DNA of 64,000 bases, taken from NCBI GenBank assembly GCA_041397825.1, contig JAWKVX010000003.1:186001-250000 (forward strand), written 5' to 3'. The notes beneath the pieces are model-generated. The model did no database searches and was not told the origin of the DNA. It saw nothing but the letters and a program-made list of their open reading frames with translations. Below, in pieces: positions 17,915-26,564 of this stretch (its first letter is position 1; the number at the start of each line of letters is the position of its first letter). A program made the translations under genes and the position numbers. Source of the stretch: JANNSX01 sp041397825. Lineage in GTDB: Bacteria; Pseudomonadota; Alphaproteobacteria; Rhizobiales; Hyphomicrobiaceae.

Positions 17915-18505
17915 ATGCCGAGACGGGGAATGGAGCGGCAACGTCGCCAGGAACTCGTGGAAGCCGCCATCGCCGCGATCCACGAGACCGGCTCGCTCGA
18001 TGTCACCGTCGGGCAGATTGCACGGCGTGCGGGCGTCTCCTCGGCTCTGGCCCACCACTATTTCGGCGGTAAGGACGACCTCATCGTCGCCACCATGCGG
18101 CATCTGATGAGCGTGTTTGCAGGGCATGTCCGCCGTCGCTTGCGGCAGGCCCGATCGCCGCGGGCCCGGCTCTCGGCGATCATCCAGGGCTCCTTCACCG
18201 CCGATCAGCTGCAGCCTGCGGCCATGTCCGCCTGGCTCGTCTTCTACGCCATGGCGCAGGCCTCGCCCGGCGCGCGGCGGCTGCACCACGTGTATACGGC
18301 ACGTCTCCACTCGACGCTCGTCGATGCGCTCGCCGAACTGGTATCGCGGCCGACGGCCTACGAGATGGCCCGCGGCATCGCTGCCTTGATCGACGGCATC
18401 TATCTCAGATGCGCGCTCGGCGATGAGACGCCGGACACAGCCGAGGCGGTGGCGCTCGTCGAAGGCTACGTCGAGGCGATGATCGGAGGACCGCGCCGTG
18501 TCTGA
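17915..18505 (+). CDS. betI: TetR-family choline-responsive repressor BetI
   Basis: A 196-residue TetR-type regulator. The N-terminal helix-turn-helix (VTVGQIARRAGVSSALAHHYF, about residues 30-52; HYFGGKDDL follows) and the BetI-specific C-terminal ligand domain (AMSAWLVFYAMAQASPGARRLHHVY; key segments AWLVFYA and RLHHVY) identify it. It should repress its own operon and be released by choline. An inverted repeat fitting a BetI operator lies just upstream at 17854-17871. Its stop codon overlaps the GTG start of betA by 8 nt, so the two are translated together. betB and betC, often between these genes in rhizobia, are absent. Confidence 0.92.
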   Translation: MPRRGMERQRRQELVEAAIAAIHETGSLDVTVGQIARRAGVSSALAHHYFGGKDDLIVATMRHLMSVFAGHVRRRLRQARSPRARLSAIIQGSFTADQLQPAAMSAWLVFYAMAQASPGARRLHHVYTARLHSTLVDALAELVSRPTAYEMARGIAALIDGIYLRCALGDETPDTAEAVALVEGYVEAMIGGPRRV

Positions 18506-20150
18506 GACCGACTACATCGTCGTCGGTGCGGGCTCCGCCGGCTCGGCTCTCGCCTACCGTCTGGCCGAGGCCGGCAAGCATCGCATTACGCTCGTTGAGC
18601 ATGGCGGTACCGACATCGGGCCCTTCATACAGATGCCGTCTGCACTCTCCTATCCGATGAACATGAGCCTCTACGACTGGGGCTTCCACACCGAGCCCGA
18701 GCCGCATTTGGGTGGGCGCCGTCTGGTCACACCGCGAGGAAAAGTGATCGGCGGGTCATCCTCGATCAACGGCATGGTCTATGTGCGCGGTCATGCCGAG
18801 GATTTCGATACCTGGGAGCAGATGGGCGCCAAGGGCTGGGGCTACCGGCACGTGTTGCCCTACTTCAAGCGGCAAGAGACCTCACATGGCGGGCAGGCCG
18901 GCTGGCGCGGCGAGGCAGGTCCGATGCATGTTCATCGCGGCGCGTTGCGGAATCCGCTCTACAAGGCATTCATCGAGGCCGGACGGCAGGCGGGCTACGG
19001 TGTGAGCGAGGACTACAACGGAGAGCGCCAGGAGGGTTTCGGCGCCATGGAGATGACGGTCCATAAGGGCCGGCGCTGGTCGGTGGCGAACGCCTATCTT
19101 CGGCCGGCCTTCAAGACGGGCCGCGTCCGTATCGTTCGCGCCTTCGCTAGGCGCGTCGTCTTCGAAGGCCGCCGAGCCATCGGCGTCGAAGTCGAGCGCG
19201 GTGGCCGGATCGAGGTGTTGAAAGCTCGGCGCGAGGTCATCGTCTCGGCCTCCGCCATCAACTCGCCAAGGCTCCTGAAGCTGTCTGGCATTGGCCCGGC
19301 GAGCGAGCTCAGCCGCTTCGGCATCGGCGTCGTCGCCGACCGCCCGGGGGTCGGGGAGAACCTGCAGGATCATCTGGAAGTCTATCTGCAGGCGGCCTGC
19401 AAGCAGCCGGTGACGCTGCACAGCCATCTCAACCTTTTCTCGAAGGGGCTGATTGGTCTCAGATGGCTCTTGTTCAAGAACGGCCTCGGCGCGACCAACC
19501 ATTTCGAGAGCTGCGGCTTCATCCGCTCGGCGGCCGGCGTGAAGTATCCCGACATCCAGTATCATTTCCTGCCGGCCGCGATTCGCTATGACGGTCGCTC
19601 GGCGGCCAAGAGCCACGGCTTCCAGGTGCATGTCGGTCCGATGCGGTCCAAATCGCGCGGCAACATCCGTTTGAGGTCACCCGATCCGAAGACGCCGCCA
19701 GCTATCCAATTCAATTACATGTCGCATGCGGACGACTGGCGGGATTTCCGTACGGCGATCCGCCTGACCCGCGAGATCTTCGCGCAGCCGGCGCTGACAC
19801 CCTACTTTCAGTACGAGATCCAGCCCGGCAGCAAGGCCCAGTCGGATGCCGATATCGATGCTTTCGTCAAGGAGCACGTCGAGAGCGCCTATCACCCGTG
19901 CGGCACCTGCCGCATGGGAGCAGCTGACGACCCACGTGCCGTCGTCGATCCGGAATGCCGGGTGATCGGTGTCGAGGGATTGCGTGTCGCCGATTCCTCG
20001 GTGTTTCCACAGGTGACGAACGGCAATCTCAATGCCCCCTCGATCATGACCGGTGAGAAGGCTGCCGATCACATCCTGGAACGCGAGCCACTGCCTGCCG
20101 CCAATCAGACGCCTTGGATTCATCCGAGCTGGCAGACCGCGCAGCGCTGA
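18498..20150 (+). CDS. betA: Choline dehydrogenase
   Basis: A 550-residue GMC-family flavoprotein that oxidises choline to betaine aldehyde (and often on to betaine). The FAD dinucleotide motif is VVGAGSAGSAL at the N terminus. GMC signatures follow (GKVIGGSSSINGMVYVRG; INSPRLLKLSGIGP, the latter near residue 255). The catalytic His lies in YHPCGTCRMG and the second active-site residue, Asn, in VTNGNLNAPS. It starts with GTG at 18498, inside the end of betI. Without a betB partner here, the aldehyde step must be done by BetA itself or by a dehydrogenase encoded elsewhere. Confidence 0.93.
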   Translation: MSETDYIVVGAGSAGSALAYRLAEAGKHRITLVEHGGTDIGPFIQMPSALSYPMNMSLYDWGFHTEPEPHLGGRRLVTPRGKVIGGSSSINGMVYVRGHAEDFDTWEQMGAKGWGYRHVLPYFKRQETSHGGQAGWRGEAGPMHVHRGALRNPLYKAFIEAGRQAGYGVSEDYNGERQEGFGAMEMTVHKGRRWSVANAYLRPAFKTGRVRIVRAFARRVVFEGRRAIGVEVERGGRIEVLKARREVIVSASAINSPRLLKLSGIGPASELSRFGIGVVADRPGVGENLQDHLEVYLQAACKQPVTLHSHLNLFSKGLIGLRWLLFKNGLGATNHFESCGFIRSAAGVKYPDIQYHFLPAAIRYDGRSAAKSHGFQVHVGPMRSKSRGNIRLRSPDPKTPPAIQFNYMSHADDWRDFRTAIRLTREIFAQPALTPYFQYEIQPGSKAQSDADIDAFVKEHVESAYHPCGTCRMGAADDPRAVVDPECRVIGVEGLRVADSSVFPQVTNGNLNAPSIMTGEKAADHILEREPLPAANQTPWIHPSWQTAQR

Positions 20151-20162
20151 GCACGCAATCGC

Positions 20163-21371
20163 CTATCGCGTGAGCGCCGCCACGCCCGGCAGCTCGCGGC
20201 CCTCGAGCCATTCGAGGAAGGCTCCGCCCGCAGTCGAGACGTAGGTCAAATCGTCCGGGACGCCGGCCATGTTAAGGGCCGCCACCGTATCGCCGCCCCC
20301 GGCGACCGAGACGAGTCTGCCTGCCTTTGTGAGCTCTGCTGCCTCGCGGGCGATCGCAAATGTTCCCTCGCCGAAGGGGGCGATTTCGAAGGCTCCGACC
20401 GGTCCATTCCAGAGCAGCGTGCGGCATGCTCTGAGCGTCACGCGGATGGCGTCGATCGACTTCGGCCCGATGTCGAGGATCATCTCGTCGCCGGCAACGC
20501 CGTCCAGCGCACAAATGCGACTCTCGGCACCGGCCTCGAGCTTCTTTGCCAAGGCGGCGTCCACCGGCAGGTGGATCCTGCAGCCGGCGGCCTTTGCAGA
20601 GGCCTTGATCTCACCGACAGTCGGGATGAAGTCGGGCTCGGCCAGCGATCTGCCGATCTTCGTGCCATCAGCGAGCAGAAACGTATTGGCCATGCCGCCG
20701 CCGATGACCAGATGCTGAACCTTCTTGGCCAGGTTGGTCAGCACCGGAATCTTCGTCGACACCTTCGAGCCGCCGACGATCGCCATGACCGGTCGCTCCG
20801 GATTCTCGAGCGCACCGCGCAACGCCGTGATCTCGGCCATCATCTGCTGGCCCGCGAAGGCCGGAAGATGATGCGCTAGCCCCTCGGTCGATGCATGCGC
20901 GCGATGGGCACAGGAGAAGGCATCGTTGACGTAGAGATCGCCCAGGGCGGCGAGCGCCCTCGTGAAGTCCGGATCGTTCGCCTCCTCGCCGGCATGAAAG
21001 CGGGTGTTCTCGAGCACCGCGATGTCGCCGGGCTGCATGGCATCGATCGCTTTGCGGGCGGCATCACCGATGCAGTCGTCGCCGAAGCGGACGGGAGTAC
21101 CACTGAGTGCCGCCATGGCGTCGGCGATCGGTCGCAGGGACATCTTCGCGACTCGCTCACCGTCTGGCCGGCCGAAATGCGACAGGACGATCACCTTGGC
21201 GCCGCGTACCGCCAAGTCCTTCACTGTCGGCAGGAAGCGCGCGATTCGGGTCGCATCCGTCACCTTGCCTTCCTTGACGGGGACGTTGAGGTCGGCGCGC
21301 ACGAGCACGCGTTTGCCCTTTACGTCGGCCGTGGCGGCGGGCTTCATCTTGTCGAGGTCGATGGTGCTCAT
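20163..21371 (-). CDS. pgk: Phosphoglycerate kinase
   Basis: A 402-residue cytosolic glycolytic kinase that interconverts 1,3-bisphosphoglycerate and 3-phosphoglycerate with ADP/ATP. Signatures: RVLVRADLNVPV near residue 20, LSHFGRPDG, ENTRFHAGEE, VNDAFSCAHRAHAS, GGSKVSTKI, GGGMANTFL, WNGPVGAFE and the C-terminal GGGDTVAAL. The length is standard. It is convergent with betA (12-nt gap) and preceded by a methyltransferase gene on the same strand (33-nt gap). The usual gap and fba neighbours are absent. Confidence 0.98.
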   Translation of the reverse strand: MSTIDLDKMKPAATADVKGKRVLVRADLNVPVKEGKVTDATRIARFLPTVKDLAVRGAKVIVLSHFGRPDGERVAKMSLRPIADAMAALSGTPVRFGDDCIGDAARKAIDAMQPGDIAVLENTRFHAGEEANDPDFTRALAALGDLYVNDAFSCAHRAHASTEGLAHHLPAFAGQQMMAEITALRGALENPERPVMAIVGGSKVSTKIPVLTNLAKKVQHLVIGGGMANTFLLADGTKIGRSLAEPDFIPTVGEIKASAKAAGCRIHLPVDAALAKKLEAGAESRICALDGVAGDEMILDIGPKSIDAIRVTLRACRTLLWNGPVGAFEIAPFGEGTFAIAREAAELTKAGRLVSVAGGGDTVAALNMAGVPDDLTYVSTAGGAFLEWLEGRELPGVAALTR

Positions 21372-21404
21372 GATCGGGTCCCAGGTCGCTGCCTTTGGCA
21401 GGTA

Positions 21405-22217
21405 TTATCGCCGCCGGGCCAGGAATGCGACATGCGACAAGCGGCGCTCCCTGGCCAAGGTCTCGGCCATGCGGCGGTAGGCGGTCAGCACCTCGTAGCG
21501 CTCGAGGCCTTCGAGGGCGATCAAGGCATCTCGATGACTCTCGCGGGCCTGCCAGTGACGGCGCGCGAGGCCGGCGATCGTCTCCGTCAGATCCTCCCGA
21601 CGCTCGAGCGCGAACCCCGCGTCCTCGAGCAGGCGCTCGTTGTAGCCCGGATGGGTAATGAGGAAATCGAAGGCCGGCGTACGCAGGCTGAGTTCGGTGT
21701 TCATGATCGGCCCGGTGACGATCTGGTCCGTGAAGGCGAGCCTGCCGCCTGACTTCAGCACACGCGCCCATTCGCCAAGGACATTCGGTCTGTCGGGGAG
21801 ATGGATGAGGCCGTCGACGGAGATCACCGCGTCGAAATGCGCAGCATCGAAAGGGAGGCGGGCGGACGCGTCGGCAACCTCGAAGTGAACGCGATCCGCG
21901 AGCTTCTGAGCGCATGCCCGCTTGCTCGCCGTATCGACAGCATCCCTGCTCCGGTCGATGCCGACGACGCGGCAGCCCCGTCGCTCGGCGAGCCGAAGCG
22001 CTGGGGCGCCAGCTCCCGAGGCAATATCGAGCACGAGGCTTCCGGGGCCGACCCCGAGCCAATCGAACAGCCGGTCGTAGTCGGCTGTCGAGGTCCAGCT
22101 GCCCTGACCGAAGTAGCCAGGATCAGCCTCGGCGAAGATACGGTTCTGTAGCGCCTCGGCCTCCGCCGCGTAGCGGAGAAGATAGAAGTCACGTGGTCCG
22201 GCGTTGCGCTTTGCCAT
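21405..22217 (-). CDS. Class I SAM-dependent methyltransferase
   Basis: A 270-residue methyltransferase with SAM motif I VLDIASGAGAPALRLA (about residue 62), motif II acidic loop VVGIDRS and the post-motif segment FDAVISVDGLIHLPDR. The N-terminal lid (YGQGSWT-like segment YFGQGSWTSTADYDRL) recalls small-molecule methyltransferases of the UbiE/sarcosine-glycine type; related proteins with a W-T-S start methylate amino compounds. It begins 3 nt after the RpiR regulator stop codon, so regulator and enzyme form one unit. The substrate is unknown. Confidence 0.8.
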   Translation of the reverse strand: MAKRNAGPRDFYLLRYAAEAEALQNRIFAEADPGYFGQGSWTSTADYDRLFDWLGVGPGSLVLDIASGAGAPALRLAERRGCRVVGIDRSRDAVDTASKRACAQKLADRVHFEVADASARLPFDAAHFDAVISVDGLIHLPDRPNVLGEWARVLKSGGRLAFTDQIVTGPIMNTELSLRTPAFDFLITHPGYNERLLEDAGFALERREDLTETIAGLARRHWQARESHRDALIALEGLERYEVLTAYRRMAETLARERRLSHVAFLARRR

Positions 22218-22220
22218 GGT

Positions 22221-23150
22221 CTAAGCCTTCTCGCCGGGCCAATAGACGCCGGCACGGCGGCGGTGCTGCTCGACCTCTTCGATACGCGACAATACCGCCT
22301 TGTCGCCAGAAGAGACGAGGAGAGCGATCAGTGTCTCGAGCAGCGCGACGGTTGCCGCCTGTGACGGGAAGAATTGAGGTGTCGCCGTCGGCACAAGCAG
22401 GAGTGTGTCGGCAATTGGTGCGATCGGTGCGGCGCGGCTGTCAGTGACCGCGATCAGGTGCGCACCGGACCGGTGTGCGAAACGAGCCGATTCGACGGAC
22501 TGGCCCGCATAGGGTGCTACGGATAGTACGAGGACGGCGTCTTTCGGCCCGATGCCGGCGAGTTCATCGATCATGCTCGCCATGAGCGGCTCGGCCAGCA
22601 CGACGTTGGGCCGCGTCATGCGAGCGACATAGTGGAAATAGGCAGCCGGAGCATGCATGCCACCGACGCCGACGACGGTGACGGATCGCGCCTTCCGTAG
22701 CGCCTCGGCGGCATTTCTCAACAGCTCGGGATCACTGCCGCGAAAGGCGGTTTCGACATTCGAGAGGATGGCTTCGGCCATGCCGCCGACGACGCCGCTG
22801 GCGCGCCCACCCTCGGGGAGCCTCTGCAACCATTCGGCCCGCGCAACGAAATCGGTGGCCGAGGTGCGCATTGCCTCCTGGAAGACGCGGCGGAACGACT
22901 CGTAGCTCGGCTGGTCGAGCGCCTTGGCGAGGCGCACCATAGTGGAGGGTGGAACGCCGGCCTCACCGGCCAGCGCCCGCATCGAGCGCAGCGCCACGTC
23001 CTCTGGACGCTCGAGTACGATCTTGGCGGCTTGTCGGAGCTGCGGGCTGAGCGCCGGGTAGCGCTGGGTGATATGGGCAAGCAGCGTCCTGAGGTCGGTG
23101 ACCGGGGCGATCTCGCCGGGAGATTGGGGCTGCTGTTCCATGCGGATCAT
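22221..23150 (-). CDS. MurR/RpiR-family transcriptional regulator
   Basis: A 309-residue regulator with an N-terminal RpiR-type helix-turn-helix (about residues 15-90; RSMRALAGEAGVPPSTMVRLAKAL, key part AGVPPSTMVRLAKAL) and a C-terminal SIS sugar-phosphate-binding domain (about 130-270; VTVVGVGGMHAPAAYFHYVAR, then DAVLVLSVAPYAGQ and LIAVTDSRAAPIAP). Members sense phosphosugars or related ligands. I used the ATG at 23150; a TTG at 23159 and an ATG at 23141 are alternatives. It may control its downstream methyltransferase or the divergent isochorismatase-like gene 74 bases away. Confidence 0.88.
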   Translation of the reverse strand: MIRMEQQPQSPGEIAPVTDLRTLLAHITQRYPALSPQLRQAAKIVLERPEDVALRSMRALAGEAGVPPSTMVRLAKALDQPSYESFRRVFQEAMRTSATDFVARAEWLQRLPEGGRASGVVGGMAEAILSNVETAFRGSDPELLRNAAEALRKARSVTVVGVGGMHAPAAYFHYVARMTRPNVVLAEPLMASMIDELAGIGPKDAVLVLSVAPYAGQSVESARFAHRSGAHLIAVTDSRAAPIAPIADTLLLVPTATPQFFPSQAATVALLETLIALLVSSGDKAVLSRIEEVEQHRRRAGVYWPGEKA

Positions 23151-23224
23151 GATACTCAATTGGCCGTGTCATGACGACCCGGTCAGGGCACGACCATGGT
23201 TCAAGGTATATAGTCGAGGTGGTG

Positions 23225-23821
23225 ATGAGTGCGTTGATCAGGCCAGGGCATGAGCTCGTCGACCGCGCCCAGTCCGTGCTCGTCGTCATCGATATCCAGA
23301 GCTATTTTCTCGGCAAGTTGCCGCTCGACGTGCGCGCACCGCTCGTCGAGCGCATGGCTTGGCTCATGCGGGTGGCTCGCGCGCTCGACATTCCGATTGT
23401 AGCGACCGCCGAAGATATGGCACGCAACGGTCCGCTCGTCCCAGCACTCCTCGAAGCCCTGCCGGCCGGTCAAACCGTACATGACAAGCTCATCTTCGGC
23501 CTGACGGGGCAGGCGGACATCTTGAAGGATGTCAGGGCAAGCGGGCGCTCGACTGCCGTGCTGATCGGGCTCGAGACGGACGTTTGCATTGCCCAATCGG
23601 CGCTGGGTCTGGCGAGCGCCGGCATTCGGGCTGTCGTCATTGAGGACGCGACCCATTCGCCACCGCCGCATCACGGAGCCGGCATCGCGCGATTGCGCGA
23701 GGCTGGAGTTGTCATTCAGTCGGTGAAGGGGCTCTACTATGAATGGGTCCGGGATCTGGAGACGCATCGCAAACTGGGCGGTCTGGTGCAGGCTCCTTTG
23801 CCGGCCGGCCTGACGCTGTGA
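23225..23821 (+). CDS. Isochorismatase-family cysteine hydrolase
   Basis: A 198-residue alpha/beta hydrolase of the isochorismatase/nicotinamidase superfamily. The Asp-Lys-Cys triad can be read as D in VLVVIDIQ, K in HDKLIFG and C121 in ETDVCIAQSALGL. Members hydrolyse amides such as ureidoacrylate, carbamoylsarcosine or nicotinamide. I placed the start at 23225, after GAGGTGGTG; the open frame extends further but the leader is not conserved in character. Its stop codon overlaps the ATG of the nuclease-like gene (TGATG), so both are translated from one message. Opposite lies the RpiR regulator. Confidence 0.85.
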   Translation: MSALIRPGHELVDRAQSVLVVIDIQSYFLGKLPLDVRAPLVERMAWLMRVARALDIPIVATAEDMARNGPLVPALLEALPAGQTVHDKLIFGLTGQADILKDVRASGRSTAVLIGLETDVCIAQSALGLASAGIRAVVIEDATHSPPPHHGAGIARLREAGVVIQSVKGLYYEWVRDLETHRKLGGLVQAPLPAGLTL

Positions 23822-24726
23822 TGCGCCGGCTCGGCCGGGTTTGCGCAACTGTCGGCGTACTCGCGGCAGCTGTGAACACGATCGCAGGCGCCGCGGCCGC
23901 GGACTGCAAGGTGCGCAAGCAGACCACGCGCACGGTGATTGCCGTCATCGACGGGCAGACGATCCGGCTCGACGATGGCCGCGAGGTGCGGCTGGCCGGT
24001 GTGCTTGCACCCGAGCCGCCACCTGGACTTGCGGAGGAGGCCATTTGGGTCGCCGCGGAAGAGTCCCGCAAAGCGCTCCAATCTCTCGTCATGGGCAAGT
24101 CCGTGCGGATCGCGACCGCCGGCCAAAACAAGGATCGATACGGCCGGCAGATCGCCCATGTCTTCCTGATCGTCGGCGGCGATGACACATGGGTCGAGGA
24201 GCGGCAGGTGGCGGATGGCCACCTGCGGGTTGCTTCCTCAACCACGAGCCGTGGTTGTGTCGCCGAGCTGTTGGCGGCCGAGGATCGGGCCCGGCGCGCC
24301 AAGCGCGGACTGTGGGTGAACGCCGCTTACCAGATTCGTGATGCGGCGAAAGCGCATGAGCTCGCCGACTTCGTCCAGAGCTTCGAGATCGCCGAGGGGC
24401 GCGTGAGGGCCGTCAGCGAGCGCAAACGGCGGGTCTATCTCGATTTCGGCGATGATTGGTCGAAGGATTTGACGGCGATTGTGTCGGGCCGAGATCGCAA
24501 GCGCTTCGCGGCTGCGGGAGTCGATCTCCTCGCATTGAAGGGCGCGAAAGTCCGGTTGCGCGGTTGGGTCGAGCGCTGGAATGGACCGCTGATCAACCTA
24601 ACCCATCCCGAACAGATCGAAGTGCTGGATCAGCCGCAAGCCGCACCTCAGATGCCGCCCGATGCAGCGCCCCCTGCATCCTCGACCCCCATTTCCATGG
24701 CGCCAACCGTGCAGCGTCTGGACTGA
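23821..24726 (+). CDS. Secreted staphylococcal-nuclease-like (SNase) domain protein
   Basis: A 301-residue exported protein. An N-terminal signal peptide (residues 1-26, ending AGAAAA) leads into an SNase/thermonuclease OB-fold domain at about residues 30-165: VIDGQTIRLDDGREVRLAGVLAPE, DRYGRQIAHVF and ADGHLRVASS (each shortened here). The Arg before LAG, the Glu of APE and the Arg of DRYGR match three catalytic residues, but the metal-binding Asp of the usual RLxxIDTPE motif is replaced (LAGVLAPE). A second beta-rich region (RAVSERKRRVYLDFGDDW) and a Pro-rich tail follow. Translation is coupled to the upstream hydrolase. Confidence 0.8.
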   Translation: MRRLGRVCATVGVLAAAVNTIAGAAAADCKVRKQTTRTVIAVIDGQTIRLDDGREVRLAGVLAPEPPPGLAEEAIWVAAEESRKALQSLVMGKSVRIATAGQNKDRYGRQIAHVFLIVGGDDTWVEERQVADGHLRVASSTTSRGCVAELLAAEDRARRAKRGLWVNAAYQIRDAAKAHELADFVQSFEIAEGRVRAVSERKRRVYLDFGDDWSKDLTAIVSGRDRKRFAAAGVDLLALKGAKVRLRGWVERWNGPLINLTHPEQIEVLDQPQAAPQMPPDAAPPASSTPISMAPTVQRLD

Positions 24727-24750
24727 GGTCATGTCAATGGCGCTTCCTCC

Positions 24751-25278
24751 ATGCAGATCCTGACGGAGCGGCTCAGACTGCGTCCGGTACAGCCTGCCGA
24801 TCGCGATGCGCTGCATCGCATGGAGCAAGACCCCGAGGTCATGCGGTACCTAAACGGCGGAGTGCCGACGCCACTTGTCCCCGCCGATCCACAATCGTCT
24901 GCCTACCTGATGCCGAGAGGCGCTGAGCCGGAGGTCATGGCGGTCATCGAGCGTGACACCGGCACTCTTGCGGGTTGGATCGCGCTCTTCGTAGAGGGGG
25001 AGGAAGCCGAGCTCGGCTATCGGTTTTATCGCTCAGCATGGGGGCAGGGCTATGCCACCGAGGCGGCCAAGGCCGTGATCTCTGATGCATTTGCTCGGCG
25101 CGATGTCACTCGCATCGTTGCACTGACGATGGCGGTCAACACGAACTCTCGGCGCGTGATGGAGAAGCTGGGCATGCGACACGCGGAAACGTGCTTTCCC
25201 AACTTTTCGGAGCCGATACCGGGTGCCGAACACGGCGAGGTCAAATACGTTCTCGAGCGCAAGCGTAGGCTTTCGTAA
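24751..25278 (+). CDS. GNAT-family N-acetyltransferase (RimJ/RimL type)
   Basis: A 175-residue acetyl-CoA-dependent acetyltransferase. It opens with the RimJ-type strand TERLRLRPVQPADRDALHRM and contains the acetyl-CoA-binding core ELGYRFYRSAWGQGYATEAAKAVI (Q/RxxGxG/A as GQGYATE) and the VNTNSRRVMEKLGM helix typical of the family. Targets may be ribosomal proteins, free amino acids or antibiotics; nothing here discriminates. It follows the nuclease-like gene by 24 nt on the same strand and a strong hairpin at 25381-25408 lies beyond its end. Confidence 0.88.
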   Translation: MQILTERLRLRPVQPADRDALHRMEQDPEVMRYLNGGVPTPLVPADPQSSAYLMPRGAEPEVMAVIERDTGTLAGWIALFVEGEEAELGYRFYRSAWGQGYATEAAKAVISDAFARRDVTRIVALTMAVNTNSRRVMEKLGMRHAETCFPNFSEPIPGAEHGEVKYVLERKRRLS

Positions 25279-25380
25279 GAGTCGAGCGGACCCGGGCGAC
25301 GCCTTGAGTTGACCGAACGAGGATCCGCAAGAGCAGTTGCTTTCGACTGCCTTCGCATGACGAGCTGCGGCACGAACGCA

Positions 25381-25408
25381 GAGAGCCCCAGTTCTCACCG
25401 GGGCTCTC
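25381..25408. terminator. GC-rich hairpin between convergent genes
   Basis: GAGAGCCCC (25381-25389) pairs with GGGGCTCTC (25400-25408) around a 10-nt loop. It sits between the convergent GNAT and carD genes and can serve both. The T-tract is weak on both sides (ATTTC on the plus side), so termination strength is uncertain. Confidence 0.6.
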
Positions 25409-25436
25409 GCATTTCTCCAAAGTTTAGAGCGTGCGA

Positions 25437-26564
25437 TCAGGCGGCGCGCTCCGCGCCATCGGCAGCGGACGCCTCGGGGGCCTCGACAGCCTTGCGGCTC
25501 TTGGCGCTCTTCGACAGCACATCGATGACCTTTTGGGTCGCGCCACGGTCGTCGAGGTTCTCGATCGCTGCGATCTCGCGCGACATCCGATCGAGGGCCG
25601 CCTCGAACAGCTGGCGCTCCGAGTAGGACTGCTCCGGCTGGGTCTCGGCGCGATAAAGATCGCGGACCACCTCGGCGATCGAAATGAGGTCGCCCGAGTT
25701 GATCTTCGCCTCGTACTCCTGCGCACGCCGGCTCCACATCGTCCGCTTGATGCGGGCGCGGCCTTTGAGCGTTTCCATCGCGCGGTCGACAATCGGGCTC
25801 TCAGAGAGCTTGCGCATGCCGACGCTCGTCAGCTTTGCCGTAGGGACACGAAGAGTCATCTTCTCCTGCTCGAAGTGGATGACGAACAGCTCCAGGCTGT
25901 AGCCGGCCACGACCTGCTCCTCGATCCGAACGATCTTGCCGACGCCATGCGAGGGATAAACAATGTACTCGTTGGTGCGGAAGCCATGCCGCTGGGTGGC
26001 TGGTTTCACCGGCTTCTTCGGATCGACGACAGGTGCGACCTGCGCCTTCTGGGGGACGGCCTTGGCTTGAGGCACGGCCGCAGCCTGTGCAGCACGCTTC
26101 GCTGGGGGCGCAGTCGTCCTGCTGGTCGCCTGGGTCGGCTTGCCGTTGAGGGGCAGCTTCTTGATCGGCAGGACGATCGAGGGCGCGTCGGCCATCGTCG
26201 CCGTATGCTTGCTGGTGCTGACGGGGGCCTTGGCGACGGCAGGCTTGCTCGCCGTGGATGTCTTCGCAGGCGCCTTGACCGTGCTCGACTTGGTCGGGAT
26301 CTTGGACTCGCGAACCTTCTTGACTGCTGCGATGCTCACGTTGCTCTTCTTAGGGTTGGTTTCGATACTCAGCTTCGATGTCGCGGTCTTGCCTGTCGTC
26401 CGCGGCTTTGTCGCTTTGGTCTGGGGCTTGTCTGCGATTTTCGTCTTGACCGGCGCCTTGGCCACGGCCTTGGCACTCGACTTCTTGCCGGCCGGAGAGG
26501 CTCGGTTTGCCTTCGGCCTTGCCTTCGCCTTGGCGGACGGCTTCATCGTCTTGCTAGCAGCCAT
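25437..26564 (-). CDS. carD: CarD/CdnL-family transcription regulator with long basic N-terminal extension
   Basis: A 375-residue protein with two parts. Residues 1 to about 191 are a low-complexity Lys/Ala/Pro/Thr/Ser-rich tail resembling histone H1. Residues about 192-355 are a complete CarD_CdnL domain that binds the RNA polymerase beta subunit: RHGFRTNEYIVYPSHGVGKI, LRVPTAKL, GMRKLSE and the DNA-binding helical part WSRRAQEYEAKINSGDL with RDLYR. The domain stabilises open promoter complexes, especially at rRNA genes. The ATG at 26564 is preferred over a GTG at 26576. The neighbour fdxA is a conserved partner in Hyphomicrobiales. The basic tail could add non-specific DNA binding; that is inference. 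Confidence 0.9.
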   Translation of the reverse strand: MAASKTMKPSAKAKARPKANRASPAGKKSSAKAVAKAPVKTKIADKPQTKATKPRTTGKTATSKLSIETNPKKSNVSIAAVKKVRESKIPTKSSTVKAPAKTSTASKPAVAKAPVSTSKHTATMADAPSIVLPIKKLPLNGKPTQATSRTTAPPAKRAAQAAAVPQAKAVPQKAQVAPVVDPKKPVKPATQRHGFRTNEYIVYPSHGVGKIVRIEEQVVAGYSLELFVIHFEQEKMTLRVPTAKLTSVGMRKLSESPIVDRAMETLKGRARIKRTMWSRRAQEYEAKINSGDLISIAEVVRDLYRAETQPEQSYSERQLFEAALDRMSREIAAIENLDDRGATQKVIDVLSKSAKSRKAVEAPEASAADGAERAA

